Shown here piece by piece: positions 36,100 through 44,658 of a DNA stretch of 64,000 nucleotides (position 1 is the first letter of the stretch; every line of letters begins with the position of its first letter). Source of the DNA: an uncultured Blautia sp. GTDB lineage: Bacteria > Bacillota > Clostridia > Lachnospirales > Lachnospiraceae. The stretch is from the NCBI GenBank assembly GCA_934378195.1, contig CAKRPO010000002.1, positions 54,901 through 118,900 of the forward strand, in the 5' to 3' direction. Both the position numbers and the translations under genes were made by a program. The notes below the pieces were generated by a model. The model ran no database searches and was not told where the DNA came from. It worked only from the letters and a program-made list of their open reading frames with translations.

Positions 36100-36351
36100 T
36101 TATTTATCTGCCAAAGCTATGACTACTCCTGAATATAATACCATAAATCCGAGTGCCAGAGCAATCCTGTCCGCGGAATGAAAATCCAGCTTCAGAACCA
36201 TAGCTCCCATGATCATGATCTCGATCGTAACGATTGCCCCAAGGATCATGGCCATTACATTAGAGAACTTCCTGCGTCCCTTCTTTGTATGGCTTCTTTC
36301 TGCTCTGTAAATTCTTTCATTGATATCTGCTGCATTTGCTGTATGGATCAT
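36100..36351 (-). CDS. small two-helix membrane protein, possible SOS target
   Basis: An 83-residue protein with a basic N-terminal half (RIYRAERSHTKKGRRKFSN) and two hydrophobic helices (VMAMILGAIVTIEIMIMGAM and IALALGFMVLYSGVVIAL). I recognise no family. It starts with ATG 36351 after a strong AGGAGG. Two overlapping LexA-like boxes lie in its leader at 36373-36399 and a third at 36459-36472. A small inner-membrane protein under SOS-like control recalls division inhibitors such as YneA or SidA, but there is no sequence similarity to support that name. Confidence 0.75.
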   Translation of the reverse strand: MIHTANAADINERIYRAERSHTKKGRRKFSNVMAMILGAIVTIEIMIMGAMVLKLDFHSADRIALALGFMVLYSGVVIALADK

Positions 36352-36372
36352 CTTTGCTTCCTCCTGTAATAT

Positions 36373-36399
36373 CGAACATATTTTCCGAACACTTGTTTT
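36373..36399. promoter_or_regulatory. two adjacent LexA (SOS)-like boxes
   Basis: CGAACATATTTTCC (36373-36386) matches the Gram-positive LexA consensus CGAACRNRYGTTYC at 13 of 14 positions. CGAACACTTGTTTT (36386-36399) matches at 12 of 14. Both lie between the likely promoter and the ribosome binding site of the small membrane protein gene. Confidence 0.5.
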
Positions 36400-36458
36400 C
36401 TATATTCAGAGTATATCATATTATATGTCCGATAAAACGGGACGAAGCAAGAAAAAAG

Positions 36459-36472
36459 CAAATATATGTTCG
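36459..36472 (-). promoter_or_regulatory. third LexA-like box
   Basis: Minus-strand CGAACATATATTTG matches CGAACRNRYGTTYC at 12 of 14 positions. It lies 4 bp beyond the phosphodiesterase stop and about 60 bp upstream of the other two boxes. Confidence 0.4.
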
Positions 36473-36476
36473 TTTT

Positions 36477-36932
36477 TTATTCAGAAAGAAGGATTTTATT
36501 TATTTTCCAGTTTCCGGAATCAATTTCCATCACTGCCATCGTAATATCGCCACCAAATCGTCTCCGTCCACAGCTGCCCGGATTCAACCACAGTCTTCCA
36601 TCGATCATTTCTTCAAAATAATGGTGGCTGTGTCCAAAGATCACAATCTGTGCATTTCCAAGATTCCACGCAACATCTTTTTTATTGTGCGTCATGAAAA
36701 ACTCGATTCCTTCTATTTTAAATCGCAATGTACGAGAAAGATTTTGCGCCCAGTCACCATCATTGTTTCCTCGCACAACATAAAGACTACCGAGATATCG
36801 CAGTTCATCAAGAAGTTCCGGTCTGTCTACATCTCCGGCATGCAGGATGCAGTCGCAGCTCTTAAGGATTTCAACCACTTCCGGGCGTAAAAGTCCATGC
36901 GTATCCGATATGATTCCAAGTTTTTTTGCCAT
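36477..36932 (-). CDS. YfcE/MJ0936-type metallophosphoesterase
   Basis: A 151-residue single-domain phosphodiesterase with all five metal-site motifs: SDTHG (9-13), HAGDVD, RGNNDGD, THN and GHSH. The family cleaves phosphodiester model substrates and possibly cyclic nucleotides; the physiological substrate is not known. It follows the thioesterase gene by 24 bp in the same direction. AGGAGA precedes the ATG. Confidence 0.92.
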   Translation of the reverse strand: MAKKLGIISDTHGLLRPEVVEILKSCDCILHAGDVDRPELLDELRYLGSLYVVRGNNDGDWAQNLSRTLRFKIEGIEFFMTHNKKDVAWNLGNAQIVIFGHSHHYFEEMIDGRLWLNPGSCGRRRFGGDITMAVMEIDSGNWKINKILLSE

Positions 36933-36956
36933 CTGTCTTCTCCTGTAAATGCAATA

Positions 36957-37430
36957 TCAGAATCCTTCAATCCTTCTTTGCTTACGAAGTGCATAACGTT
37001 TCTGTGCGCCCTGCCATTCTGCCTTTTCTGCTTCCGTTTCAACGATCAGCCCCGGAACCTCAACTTTGTTATCATTTTCGTCCAGTGCCACCATCACTTC
37101 ATATGCACGGTTGATCATCTTACGCATGCCATCTGAATCTTCCACATACGTATCGATTCTTACTTCCATAGATGTTTTTCCCACATAGGTTATCTTGCCG
37201 ATCAGAACAACCGTATTGCCAAGATAGGCTCCCGCCTTAAAATTCAGATTGTCCACGCATGCCGTTGTAACGATCGTCCCGGCATGGCGGTGTGCCACGA
37301 TTCCCGCCATCTCATCGATCCACTGCATCAATACACCGCCAAACAGACGTCCGTAGCTGTTAATATGCTTATTCATGATCAGATACGTGTTCTCTGTGCG
37401 TGAATCCTCCACGCGCTTCATTTTTCGCAT
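36957..37430 (-). CDS. hotdog-fold acyl-CoA thioesterase
   Basis: A 157-residue acyl-CoA hydrolase of the YciA/BACH type, with NSYGRLFGGVLMQWIDEMAG as the conserved helix/active-site segment and the HRHAG and VDNLNFKAGAYLG blocks. It would hydrolyse short or medium acyl-CoAs in the cytosol. It is the first gene of a small set with the phosphodiesterase. No strong ribosome binding site is obvious near ATG 37430. Confidence 0.9.
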   Translation of the reverse strand: MRKMKRVEDSRTENTYLIMNKHINSYGRLFGGVLMQWIDEMAGIVAHRHAGTIVTTACVDNLNFKAGAYLGNTVVLIGKITYVGKTSMEVRIDTYVEDSDGMRKMINRAYEVMVALDENDNKVEVPGLIVETEAEKAEWQGAQKRYALRKQRRIEGF

Positions 37431-37479
37431 TTTTACACTTCCTGTTCCTGATTCTTATATTACTGTGAACCGTAATATT

Positions 37480-38400
37480 TTACTTTAATCCTTCTTCTCT
37501 GAATTTCTCTGCAGCTTTCTCATATTCCGGAACCGGTACACCGTATTCTCTGCCCAGACGTACGATCTCATACACAAGTCCGTCAATCTCAGATTTCCTG
37601 CCGGCATAGACATCACGCTGCATGGATGTCGTTGCTTCCGGTTCAAGTGGTGCCACAATATTCAGATTACGCTCCACCAGATCTTCCTGGAATTCAATTC
37701 CCATCGCATGAGAGAGCTCCACGATTTCTCTGATCAGGGCCTTAAACATCTCTCTGGCTTCTCCTTCTTTCTGGAAATCTCCTGCAGATGCATTACAGTA
37801 AAGTCCGGCTACTCCGATCGGCGATACATAGGAAAATTTCACCATTGCATCTCTGCGGATATCTTCTGAAAGAATCACCTCGATATTTTCACATGCCATG
37901 TCTTTTGCGATCATACGCATCTTCTCGGTCTCTTCTTCCGGCTTTCTTGCACCAAAAACAACACGAAGAATCTTGCCATGACGCAGGATCACACCTGGCT
38001 CCAGGATATTCGCTGATACATAAATACATCCGTCCGGTACGACCAGCTCCGGAAACTCCTTCTGGAGCTTGCCACCGGTTCCATAAATATTAAGGATCGG
38101 AATAACAACGGTATCTTTTCCTGCAATTTTACGTATTACAGGAATCGTCTCAGTCATAGAATATCCTTTTACGCATACAAGTATCACATCTGGTATCTCA
38201 TTGTATTCTTCTGCCGTGCATGCCTTCACAGGAATATTCTCTCTTTCATGATCCCACAACTGTTCCATTCCAAGGCCGTTCTTTCTGATCATTTCAAGAT
38301 GCTTTCCTCTGGCGATCAGGGTCACATCTTTTCCTGCCTTTGTCATAAAAAAGCCAAGGCTTCCACCGGTTCCGCCGGCACCGATAATTACATATTTCAT
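37480..38400 (-). CDS. ketopantoate reductase family protein (ApbA/PanE)
   Basis: A 306-residue NADPH-dependent reductase. The Rossmann motif IIGAGGTGGSLG is at 5-16, a basic residue in IARGKH fits NADP preference, and the C-terminal helical domain has NASAGDFQKEGEAREMFKAL-type spacing and EATTSMQRDVYAGRKSEIDG. The family includes 2-dehydropantoate 2-reductase of CoA biosynthesis; no pan genes are adjacent, so the substrate could be another alpha-keto acid. AAAGGAG precedes the ATG. Confidence 0.88.
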   Translation of the reverse strand: MKYVIIGAGGTGGSLGFFMTKAGKDVTLIARGKHLEMIRKNGLGMEQLWDHERENIPVKACTAEEYNEIPDVILVCVKGYSMTETIPVIRKIAGKDTVVIPILNIYGTGGKLQKEFPELVVPDGCIYVSANILEPGVILRHGKILRVVFGARKPEEETEKMRMIAKDMACENIEVILSEDIRRDAMVKFSYVSPIGVAGLYCNASAGDFQKEGEAREMFKALIREIVELSHAMGIEFQEDLVERNLNIVAPLEPEATTSMQRDVYAGRKSEIDGLVYEIVRLGREYGVPVPEYEKAAEKFREEGLK

Positions 38401-38446
38401 ATCGCTGTTCGCTCCTTTTCTTTCATTTCCTGTATCATAAAGAATC

Positions 38447-38469
38447 AGCTCCCCATATTCTGGGGAGCT
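38447..38469 (-). terminator. hairpin after nth
   Basis: AGCTCCCC and GGGGAGCT form a perfect 8 bp stem with a 7-base loop between the nth stop and the ketopantoate reductase start. The T-run is poor (GATTCTTT), so it may be a weak terminator. Confidence 0.5.
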
Positions 38470-38513
38470 GGATCAAATCATCTTCAAGAATGCCTCTGCA
38501 ATCCTGCCGGAGG

Positions 38514-39146
38514 CTATATCAGATGGGCACAGATGTCTTCCAGACAGCAGCGTTCGCAGTGTGGCTGCGTTCTGGCTGTACAGACTTCCCGTCCATGATA
38601 CACCAGACGGTGGCAAAAGTCGCTGCCCTCTTCCGGTGGAATGATCTTCCACAACGCCATCTCCACTTTCTTCGGCTCTTTGATGCCATCCACAAGTCCG
38701 ATACGGTTGCACAGGCGAATGCAATGCGTATCTGTAACGATCGCCGGTTTGCCAAAGACATCTCCCATGATCAGATTGGCACTTTTGCGTCCTACTCCCG
38801 GAAGCTTCAGCAGTTCCTCAAAAGTAGTCGGAATATTGTCCGCATACTGTTCGTGAAGGATTCGCATGCAGGCACTGATATCTCTTGCTTTGCTCTTACC
38901 GAGTCCACATGGCTTTACAATCGCTTCAATCTCCTCCGGCTGTGCTGCTGCAAGTGATGCCACATCCGGATACTTCGCATAAAGATCCTCTACCACAACA
39001 TTGACTCTCGCATCTGTGCACTGTGCTGCCAGACGCACGCTCACCAGAAGTTTCCACGCCTGATCATAATCCAGCGTACAGCCTGCATCCGGATATTCTT
39101 TCTTCAGCCGGTCGATCACTTCCAGCGCCAGTTCTTCTTTCGTCAT
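38514..39146 (-). CDS. nth: endonuclease III
   Basis: A 210-residue DNA glycosylase/AP lyase. The helix-hairpin-helix LPGVGRKSANLIMG (about 115-128) and the catalytic-Asp segment VTDTHCIRLCNRIG are clear. The C-terminal 4Fe-4S motif is C-x7-C-x2-C-x5-C (CTARTQPHCERC...C), one residue longer in the first interval than the usual x6. It removes oxidised pyrimidines. It lies 20 bp after upp in the same direction. Confidence 0.95.
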   Translation of the reverse strand: MTKEELALEVIDRLKKEYPDAGCTLDYDQAWKLLVSVRLAAQCTDARVNVVVEDLYAKYPDVASLAAAQPEEIEAIVKPCGLGKSKARDISACMRILHEQYADNIPTTFEELLKLPGVGRKSANLIMGDVFGKPAIVTDTHCIRLCNRIGLVDGIKEPKKVEMALWKIIPPEEGSDFCHRLVYHGREVCTARTQPHCERCCLEDICAHLI

Positions 39147-39166
39147 TACTCTCTGCCTCTCCGATA

Positions 39167-39796
39167 TTAGATAGTTCCGAAAATACGGTCGCCTGCATCA
39201 CCAAGTCCCGGGCAGATGTAAGCATTTTCATTCAGTTCACGGTCCAGATGTCCGACATAGATCTGCACATCCGGATGTTCTCTGTGAAGTCTCTCAAGTC
39301 CTTCCGGTGCTGCAATGACAAACATGCATTTGATATTCTTTCCACCATGCTGTTTGATCATTCTGACTGCGTCTACTGCAGATCCGCCGGTTGCAAGCAT
39401 CGGATCTGTGAGAACGATCAGTCTCTGGTCGATCGGATCCGGAAGTTTGCAGTAATATTCGTGTGGTTCATGTGTCTCAGGATCTCTGTAAAGACCGATA
39501 TGACCAATCTTTGCAGATGGAACCAGTGTTGTGATACCATTTACCATACCAAGCCCTGCACGAAGTACCGGCACAACTGCCAGCTTCTTTCCTGCGATCA
39601 TTGGGGATTTACACTTCTCAATAGGAGTCTCAATATCTACGTCCTCCAGCGGAAGATCTCTCAGTGCCTCATATCCCATAAGGACTGCGATCTCCTCGAT
39701 CAGTTTACGAAACTCATTTGTTCCTGTATTTTTGTTACGAAGCATAGAAATTTTGTGCTGGATCAGCGGATGATCCATAATAAATACGTTCTCCAT
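39167..39796 (-). CDS. upp: uracil phosphoribosyltransferase
   Basis: A 209-residue enzyme converting uracil and PRPP to UMP. The PRPP-binding loop is [13 protein letters not shown] and the uracil-binding C-terminus is [18 protein letters not shown] 39796 with GGAGG 6 bases upstream gives the conserved [15 protein letters not shown] start; an in-frame ATG 18 bases earlier is less likely. A strong promoter and a stem-loop lie in its leader. Confidence 0.97.
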   Translation of the reverse strand: MENVFIMDHPLIQHKISMLRNKNTGTNEFRKLIEEIAVLMGYEALRDLPLEDVDIETPIEKCKSPMIAGKKLAVVPVLRAGLGMVNGITTLVPSAKIGHIGLYRDPETHEPHEYYCKLPDPIDQRLIVLTDPMLATGGSAVDAVRMIKQHGGKNIKCMFVIAAPEGLERLHREHPDVQIYVGHLDRELNENAYICPGLGDAGDRIFGTI

Positions 39797-39826
39797 GATT
39801 TCCTCCATTATCATTCTCTTTAGAGT

Positions 39827-39850
39827 CTGCTGTTCACTCCGTTTCAGCAG
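39827..39850. repeat. stem-loop with loop TTCACTCCGTTT in upp leader
   Basis: CTGCTG and CAGCAG pair around a 12-base loop that shares TTCACTCCGTT (less one base) with the stem-loop at 11752-11778, although the stems differ. It lies between the upp promoter and its start codon. Confidence 0.5.
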
Positions 39851-39866
39851 TATTGTAGCTATGCTG

Positions 39867-39895
39867 ATTATACCTTATTTCTTTTTCATTGACAA
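39867..39895 (-). promoter_or_regulatory. upp promoter
   Basis: Minus-strand TTGTCA (39890-39895) and a perfect TATAAT (39867-39872), spacer 17 bp. Its -35 overlaps that of the divergent promoter. Confidence 0.7.
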
Positions 39896-39916
39896 CTCCC
39901 GTCGAAATGATACACT
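39889..39916 (+). promoter_or_regulatory. promoter of VWA/AAA+ operon
   Basis: TTGACA (39889-39894) and TACACT (39911-39916) with a 16 bp spacer, just upstream of an AAAGGAGGG ribosome binding site and the first gene at 39949. Confidence 0.6.
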
Positions 39917-39948
39917 GAATTTATACCAAAAAAAGGAGGGCGTTTTTC

Positions 39949-40284
39949 ATGGATACATATGAAGCAGATTTTGATTCAACCGGACAGGAAGCACGTAAAC
40001 TTTCCATCGCATTAAAGCGTTTTACAGAAGTTTCAAATCCTGCATGGAAAGAAAAATATGATCGTTATCTCTCACTGCGATTCCGGCCTGCCATGAGCGA
40101 ACTGATTCGTCAGGGAGACTTCGAGCGGATCCGCGAGCTCTGCCTTTTCGCCCCTGTGACAGAAGCCGCACTGGACTCTTTTATCGATGAGGCAGCCCTT
40201 CACAGGCAGGAAGAGATCCTCGCCTTCCTTCTGGAATTCAAGCGTGACCATTTTGGATTCCATGACCATGCCTTCACACTGTAA
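39949..40284 (+). CDS. uncharacterised 111-residue protein linked to VWA/AAA+ pair
   Basis: A helical, charged protein with no signal peptide or membrane segment. No known family is recognised. The ribosome binding site (AAAGGAGGG) is strong and it is the first gene after the promoter at 39889-39916, 69 bp ahead of the VWA gene. It may be an adaptor or regulator of that pair; this is inferred only from position. Confidence 0.72.
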   Translation: MDTYEADFDSTGQEARKLSIALKRFTEVSNPAWKEKYDRYLSLRFRPAMSELIRQGDFERIRELCLFAPVTEAALDSFIDEAALHRQEEILAFLLEFKRDHFGFHDHAFTL

Positions 40285-40353
40285 TATAAGTTTCTGCAGT
40301 TTTGAATTCCGTTATTCTCTGAATTCACTCTGCCACACAAAATGGAGCTTTCT

Positions 40354-41655
40354 ATGACACAGATATTTTCTCCGGATGCTTCCGGTCTTTATCAGAAAAT
40401 CTGGAATCTCACACGGGATCAGCTTTCAGTCAAATATCCGTTCTTTCACAGTCTTCTGTGGAATTTCATCTTTCAGGAATCCGATGAGACCTCTACCGCC
40501 GGAACCGATGGACATATCATCTACTTCTGTCCTGCTTATCTGGTACAGCTTTTTCAAAAAGAACCGGATGCTCTCGAAGATCTGCTTCTGCACACGCTGT
40601 ACCACTGTCTTTTCCTGCATCTGATTCTCGAAGAACCTCCCACTGCGCAAGCCGATACATACTCTGCACAGTTATGGAAAAAAGCCTGTGATCTGGCAGT
40701 TGAACGCCTGATTCATAAAGAACAGAAAGAATATCATCCGACCGCGATCTACCAGGAACTTCTGGAATCTCAACCGGAATTCTCTGGTAAAGTCTGTCCG
40801 ACACACCCAACAATTTCTTATAGCCCCGCTCATCCGGGTTGCGCAGACGATCATCAATTCTGGAAAAAAGTGGATCGCCAGGCACTTCTGGAGCAGATGC
40901 AAAATCTCTGGAATAACAGTCAGGGTGGTGGCGGCTTTGGTCTATACGGTTCAGATGGCCGCGGCAGTGCTCCTGGAAATATGCAGGAGGAAATCCTTCT
41001 ACGCGAAAAGCATCGCTATGATTTTCGCCGCTTCCTCAAACACTTTGCTGTTCAACGAGAAGAACTGCACACCGATATGGAAAGTTTTGATTACATTCCC
41101 TACATGTACGGTCTGGAACATTATGGCAACATGCCTCTGATCGAGCATCTGGAATATCAGGAAATGAACCGCATGGAAGAGCTCGTGATCGCTATCGATA
41201 CTTCCGGTTCCTGCTCCGCGGATACGGTCCGTCATTTCATGGAGGAGACTTATGGCATCCTCAGCGACCATGAGAATTTTTTCCGCAAAATGAATCTCTA
41301 CATCATTCAGTGTGACAGCTTTATTCAGGACGTTATGCATATTACCTGTGAAGATGACTGGAAAGATTATCTGAAGCATCTCGTGATCCGCGGACGTGGA
41401 GGCACCGATTTCCGTCCTGTTTTTGAATATGTAGAAAATCTCCGCCGTAAGGGCGCACTCCATAATCTGAAAGGACTTCTTTATTTTACCGATGGGGACG
41501 GCATTTATCCGGAAAATCCCACCGATTACCAGACGGCCTTCATTTTTTACCGGGAAAAGGCTTTTCATCAGAAAGTTCCCGTCTGGGCACACCGCCTGTA
41601 TATGGATAAATTTGAGGAATATTCACTGCAAATACAGCCACAGAAAGGACATTAA
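40354..41655 (+). CDS. VWA-like protein with metallopeptidase-like N-terminal region
   Basis: About 433 residues. The N-terminal region (about 1-125) resembles the DUF2201 putative metallopeptidase domain, including an LLLHTLYHCLFLH helix at the position of HExxH, but with Glu replaced, so it is probably inactive. A Gly/Ser-rich linker near 190-210 leads to a C-terminal VWA-like domain with the MIDAS motif IDTSGS (Asp282) and IRGRGGTDFRPVF. VWA proteins of this kind work with MoxR-type ATPases in chaperone or complex maturation roles. ATG 40354 is preferred because the in-frame ATG at 40342 is part of its ribosome binding site. Confidence 0.85.
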   Translation: MTQIFSPDASGLYQKIWNLTRDQLSVKYPFFHSLLWNFIFQESDETSTAGTDGHIIYFCPAYLVQLFQKEPDALEDLLLHTLYHCLFLHLILEEPPTAQADTYSAQLWKKACDLAVERLIHKEQKEYHPTAIYQELLESQPEFSGKVCPTHPTISYSPAHPGCADDHQFWKKVDRQALLEQMQNLWNNSQGGGGFGLYGSDGRGSAPGNMQEEILLREKHRYDFRRFLKHFAVQREELHTDMESFDYIPYMYGLEHYGNMPLIEHLEYQEMNRMEELVIAIDTSGSCSADTVRHFMEETYGILSDHENFFRKMNLYIIQCDSFIQDVMHITCEDDWKDYLKHLVIRGRGGTDFRPVFEYVENLRRKGALHNLKGLLYFTDGDGIYPENPTDYQTAFIFYREKAFHQKVPVWAHRLYMDKFEEYSLQIQPQKGH

Positions 41656-41663
41656 AATTTTTT

Positions 41664-43181
41664 ATGAATATAAAAGAAGCAAAACAGGAACTTCTTCACA
41701 CAATACAGATCTATACACGAAAGGATTCCAGTGGCCGTTATCTTATGCCGGCTGTCCGTCAACGTCCAATCCTTCTGATCGGACCTCCGGGCATTGGTAA
41801 GACCGCCATTATGGAACAGGCCGCCGAAGCATGTAATATCGGTCTTGTCTCTTATACGATCACGCACCATACACGACAGAGTGCTGTCGGACTTCCCGTC
41901 GTCATAAAAAAGAAATTTCAGGGAAAAGAGTATTCTGTCACGGAATATACAATGAGTGAGATTATTGCCTCCGTTTACGAAAAGATCGAACAGACCGGCT
42001 GCCGTGAAGGCATCCTTTTTATTGACGAGATCAACTGCGTTTCCGAAACACTAGTCCCGACTATGCTGCAGTTTCTTCAGAATAAGACCTTCGGTACTCA
42101 TCCGGTTCCGCCGGGCTGGATCATCGTAGCCGCCGGAAATCCTGTCGAATACAACAAATCTGCCAGAGAATTTGACATTGTAACACTTGACCGTGTAAAG
42201 CGTATCGATGTAGAACCGGATCTGGACGTCTGGAAAGAGTATGCACGTGCAAAAGGTCTGCACGCCTCTGTCCTTTCATACCTGAGTCTGAAAAAAGACC
42301 ATTTCTACCATATTGAGCACACCGCAGAACGTACCTGTTTTGTCACCGCACGTGGCTGGGAAGATCTGTCTTCAATCCTGTATGGATATGAAGATATGAA
42401 CTTTGCGGCAGATGAAAATCTGATCCGGCAGTATCTGCAGGATGATGATATTGCAAGAGATTTTGCCGCCTATTATCAGCTTTATGCCAAATACCGCCAG
42501 GACTACCATATCACAGAACTGCTTTCCGGCTCACTCGAAGAAAATACTGTCTCAGAACTTTGCCAGCTGGCTTCTCATGCCCCATCCGACGAGCGTCTGA
42601 CTGTTGCCGGACTCCTTCTGGATGGCTGGAATACATATTTTCTTAACTTCCATGAAGAAGATCTTTTTGCAGTCGCTCTGCAGGATACACTCAAACAGGC
42701 CAGACTTTCGCTTCTTCAGGGCAATACCCTGGCAGATTTTGCAGAACAATATCGTGCTTCTGCCAAAATAAAACAGGCCAATCATCTGCTTTCCGATGCA
42801 GAAACGGACCGCACAGAACGCATTGCAAAAGTTCTGGAAGAGGCGCTTGTCAATATACGCCAAAATCGTATTTCCGATTCTGATGGTACTCTTGAAGTTC
42901 TTCGCCAGACACTTGCACGGGCTGTCCAATGCCGCCAGAATCTTGCATCCCAGGCTTCCCTTGCACTAAAAAAAGGCTTCTCCTTTGCCGAAAAAGCCTT
43001 TAGGAACGGACCGGAAATCCTTTTTCTTATTTCTGATCTCAGTCATAATCCGAATGCGATATCTTTTATTCGCATCTTCGGATGTGAAGAATATTTTCAG
43101 TTTAATGACCATCTCAAATTTCAGGAAAAAAGAGAAAATCTCCTTCAGGAAATCGATTCTGTCCTGGGCAATCCTCTGTAA
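41664..43181 (+). CDS. MoxR-like AAA+ ATPase
   Basis: A 505-residue ATPase with Walker A GPPGIGKT (40-47), Walker B ILFIDE (Asp121, Glu122), sensor-1 region IIVAAGNP and an arginine-containing ITLDRVKR-type segment. The remaining C-terminal 270 residues are helical and not assigned. It lies 8 bp after the VWA gene, an arrangement typical of MoxR/VWA pairs that remodel or insert cofactors into client complexes. The client is unknown. The stop is followed by a bidirectional hairpin terminator. Confidence 0.87.
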   Translation: MNIKEAKQELLHTIQIYTRKDSSGRYLMPAVRQRPILLIGPPGIGKTAIMEQAAEACNIGLVSYTITHHTRQSAVGLPVVIKKKFQGKEYSVTEYTMSEIIASVYEKIEQTGCREGILFIDEINCVSETLVPTMLQFLQNKTFGTHPVPPGWIIVAAGNPVEYNKSAREFDIVTLDRVKRIDVEPDLDVWKEYARAKGLHASVLSYLSLKKDHFYHIEHTAERTCFVTARGWEDLSSILYGYEDMNFAADENLIRQYLQDDDIARDFAAYYQLYAKYRQDYHITELLSGSLEENTVSELCQLASHAPSDERLTVAGLLLDGWNTYFLNFHEEDLFAVALQDTLKQARLSLLQGNTLADFAEQYRASAKIKQANHLLSDAETDRTERIAKVLEEALVNIRQNRISDSDGTLEVLRQTLARAVQCRQNLASQASLALKKGFSFAEKAFRNGPEILFLISDLSHNPNAISFIRIFGCEEYFQFNDHLKFQEKRENLLQEIDSVLGNPL

Positions 43182-43191
43182 CCATACAAAA

Positions 43192-43226
43192 AGGAAGGTG
43201 ATCTCCCTCTCGGGAAATCCCTTCCT
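43192..43226. terminator. terminator between AAA+ and PAP2/CDP-alcohol genes
   Basis: AGGAAGG...CCTTCCT forms the base of a long hairpin with further pairing (GAT/ATC, TCCC/GGGA) around a TCTC loop. On the minus strand it is followed by TTTTTG, so it best serves the minus-strand gene. Confidence 0.7.
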
Positions 43227-43247
43227 GCTTCATATTTCGAATTTAAT

Positions 43248-44489
43248 TCAGTGGCTGAATCCGCCCTGCATCTTACGACGGTAACTGCCATTCTGACGCT
43301 CCAGCATCTCGCGGAACTGTACTGCATACATGTAAAAGGATATCATCATGCAGACTGCACATGCACCAATCAGCACATTGCATGTGGAATATGGAAGTCC
43401 TGGCCAGGTAAGCAGAAGCAGTACAACTACATAAGTGACCGCTGTATTCAGTCTGCCATGCCACTGTACTTCGATCGTCTCTCTTGTCTCCATCAGAACT
43501 TTCCATCCGGCAACTGTCATATAACATTCTTTGATCACAAACAGGATCAGTATAAGCTTCGCCAGTGGAAATCTCGGAACCAGACAGGCAAGCATCACAC
43601 CCTGCATAGCCTTGTCTGCCACAGGATCCAGGACACGTCCGACCCGGCTGACACTGTCAAAGGACCGTGCAATCCTGCCATCCAGAACATCTGTAGCAGC
43701 GGCCGCAAACATCAGCAGAACCAGCACACCGCGGTACTCTCTCACTCCATATCTCTCAAAGATTCCAAGAAATACGATTGCCAGACACAGTCGGAGTGTA
43801 CTCAGCAGATTCGGAACGGTACAGATCTCTTTGCGGGTAAGCACCTCAGACAGTCTCTTCTGTCTCGCCGGAATCACTCTGTAAAACAGCTGATAGCACA
43901 GTATGTTGAGAATCAGCGCGGTCATAACGTCTGCTACACTGTGTTGTTTCAAAAACATCGTGGATAACACAATGGATACGCCAAGTATGAGCTGGCTAAC
44001 TGTAAAAATCTTATTCTTTCTGCAACGCTCATTCTGATAAAGTGCAACGCAGCTTGCCGTCGCATTGAACACATGCATACTCGGGAAAATATTGGTTGGT
44101 GTATCAATCTTATATAAAAAACGGACTACACTGATAAACACACCATTGCCAGCGTTACTCAGATCCGGTCTCAGCTGCTGTCCATTCGGATATACATAAG
44201 AAATCAAAAGAAACAGTGTCATACCGACACCAAGCGTTCCCAGATACTGATAATATTCTTTTTTACTCGGACAGGACACTGCAAAATAAATCACAGTACC
44301 AATCAGGAAAAAATACCAGAGTACATATGGAATAATGAAATACGGACAAAACGGAATCTTATCATCTGCCAATGAATGAATAATATGTATTTTTACATCG
44401 CTCTGCTCCATCAGCATGAACGAAAGCATATAAAAGATTCCATATGCAGGTATGATCCATAAATGCTTTGATTGCTTCAGATAGTTCAA
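43248..44489 (-). CDS. PAP2 phosphatase / CDP-alcohol phosphatidyltransferase fusion
   Basis: A 413-residue polytopic protein with two enzyme domains. The N-terminal PAP2-like part (about 1-205) has IFPSMHVF (His139) and KQHSVAD (His183, Asp187). The C-terminal part (about 222-400) has the exact CDP-alcohol phosphatidyltransferase signature: Asp267-x2-Asp270-Gly-x2-Ala-Arg275, Gly284-x3-Asp288-x3-Asp292. Together they could make a phosphatidylglycerol-type lipid and remove its phosphate, which is inference. The start is TTG with AAAGGTGAT upstream. Confidence 0.88.
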   Translation of the reverse strand: MNYLKQSKHLWIIPAYGIFYMLSFMLMEQSDVKIHIIHSLADDKIPFCPYFIIPYVLWYFFLIGTVIYFAVSCPSKKEYYQYLGTLGVGMTLFLLISYVYPNGQQLRPDLSNAGNGVFISVVRFLYKIDTPTNIFPSMHVFNATASCVALYQNERCRKNKIFTVSQLILGVSIVLSTMFLKQHSVADVMTALILNILCYQLFYRVIPARQKRLSEVLTRKEICTVPNLLSTLRLCLAIVFLGIFERYGVREYRGVLVLLMFAAAATDVLDGRIARSFDSVSRVGRVLDPVADKAMQGVMLACLVPRFPLAKLILILFVIKECYMTVAGWKVLMETRETIEVQWHGRLNTAVTYVVVLLLLTWPGLPYSTCNVLIGACAVCMMISFYMYAVQFREMLERQNGSYRRKMQGGFSH

Positions 44490-44561
44490 AATATCACCTT
44501 TCCACCCTTTCCGGCTGCAGCCTGTTCTGCTGTCATGGGACTTCTGATTTTTCTGTAGCTT

Positions 44562-44590
44562 ATAATATCCCTATCCTATCAAATAATCAA
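44562..44590 (-). promoter_or_regulatory. promoter of PAP2/CDP-alcohol gene
   Basis: Minus-strand TTGATT (44585-44590) and TATTAT (44562-44567) with a 17 bp spacer. The rest of the 180 bp gap to the DnaJ gene holds its terminator only. Confidence 0.55.
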
Positions 44591-44658
44591 TGCACAAAAT
44601 GCCGAAAATGAGCGGTTTTACAAAAATTTCATAGTTGTTTTATAAACACTTTGAAAAA

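Noticed and set aside
38473-38724. 83-codon minus-strand frame overlapping nth
   Set aside because: Alternative frame of nth, which has clear helix-hairpin-helix and iron-sulfur motifs.
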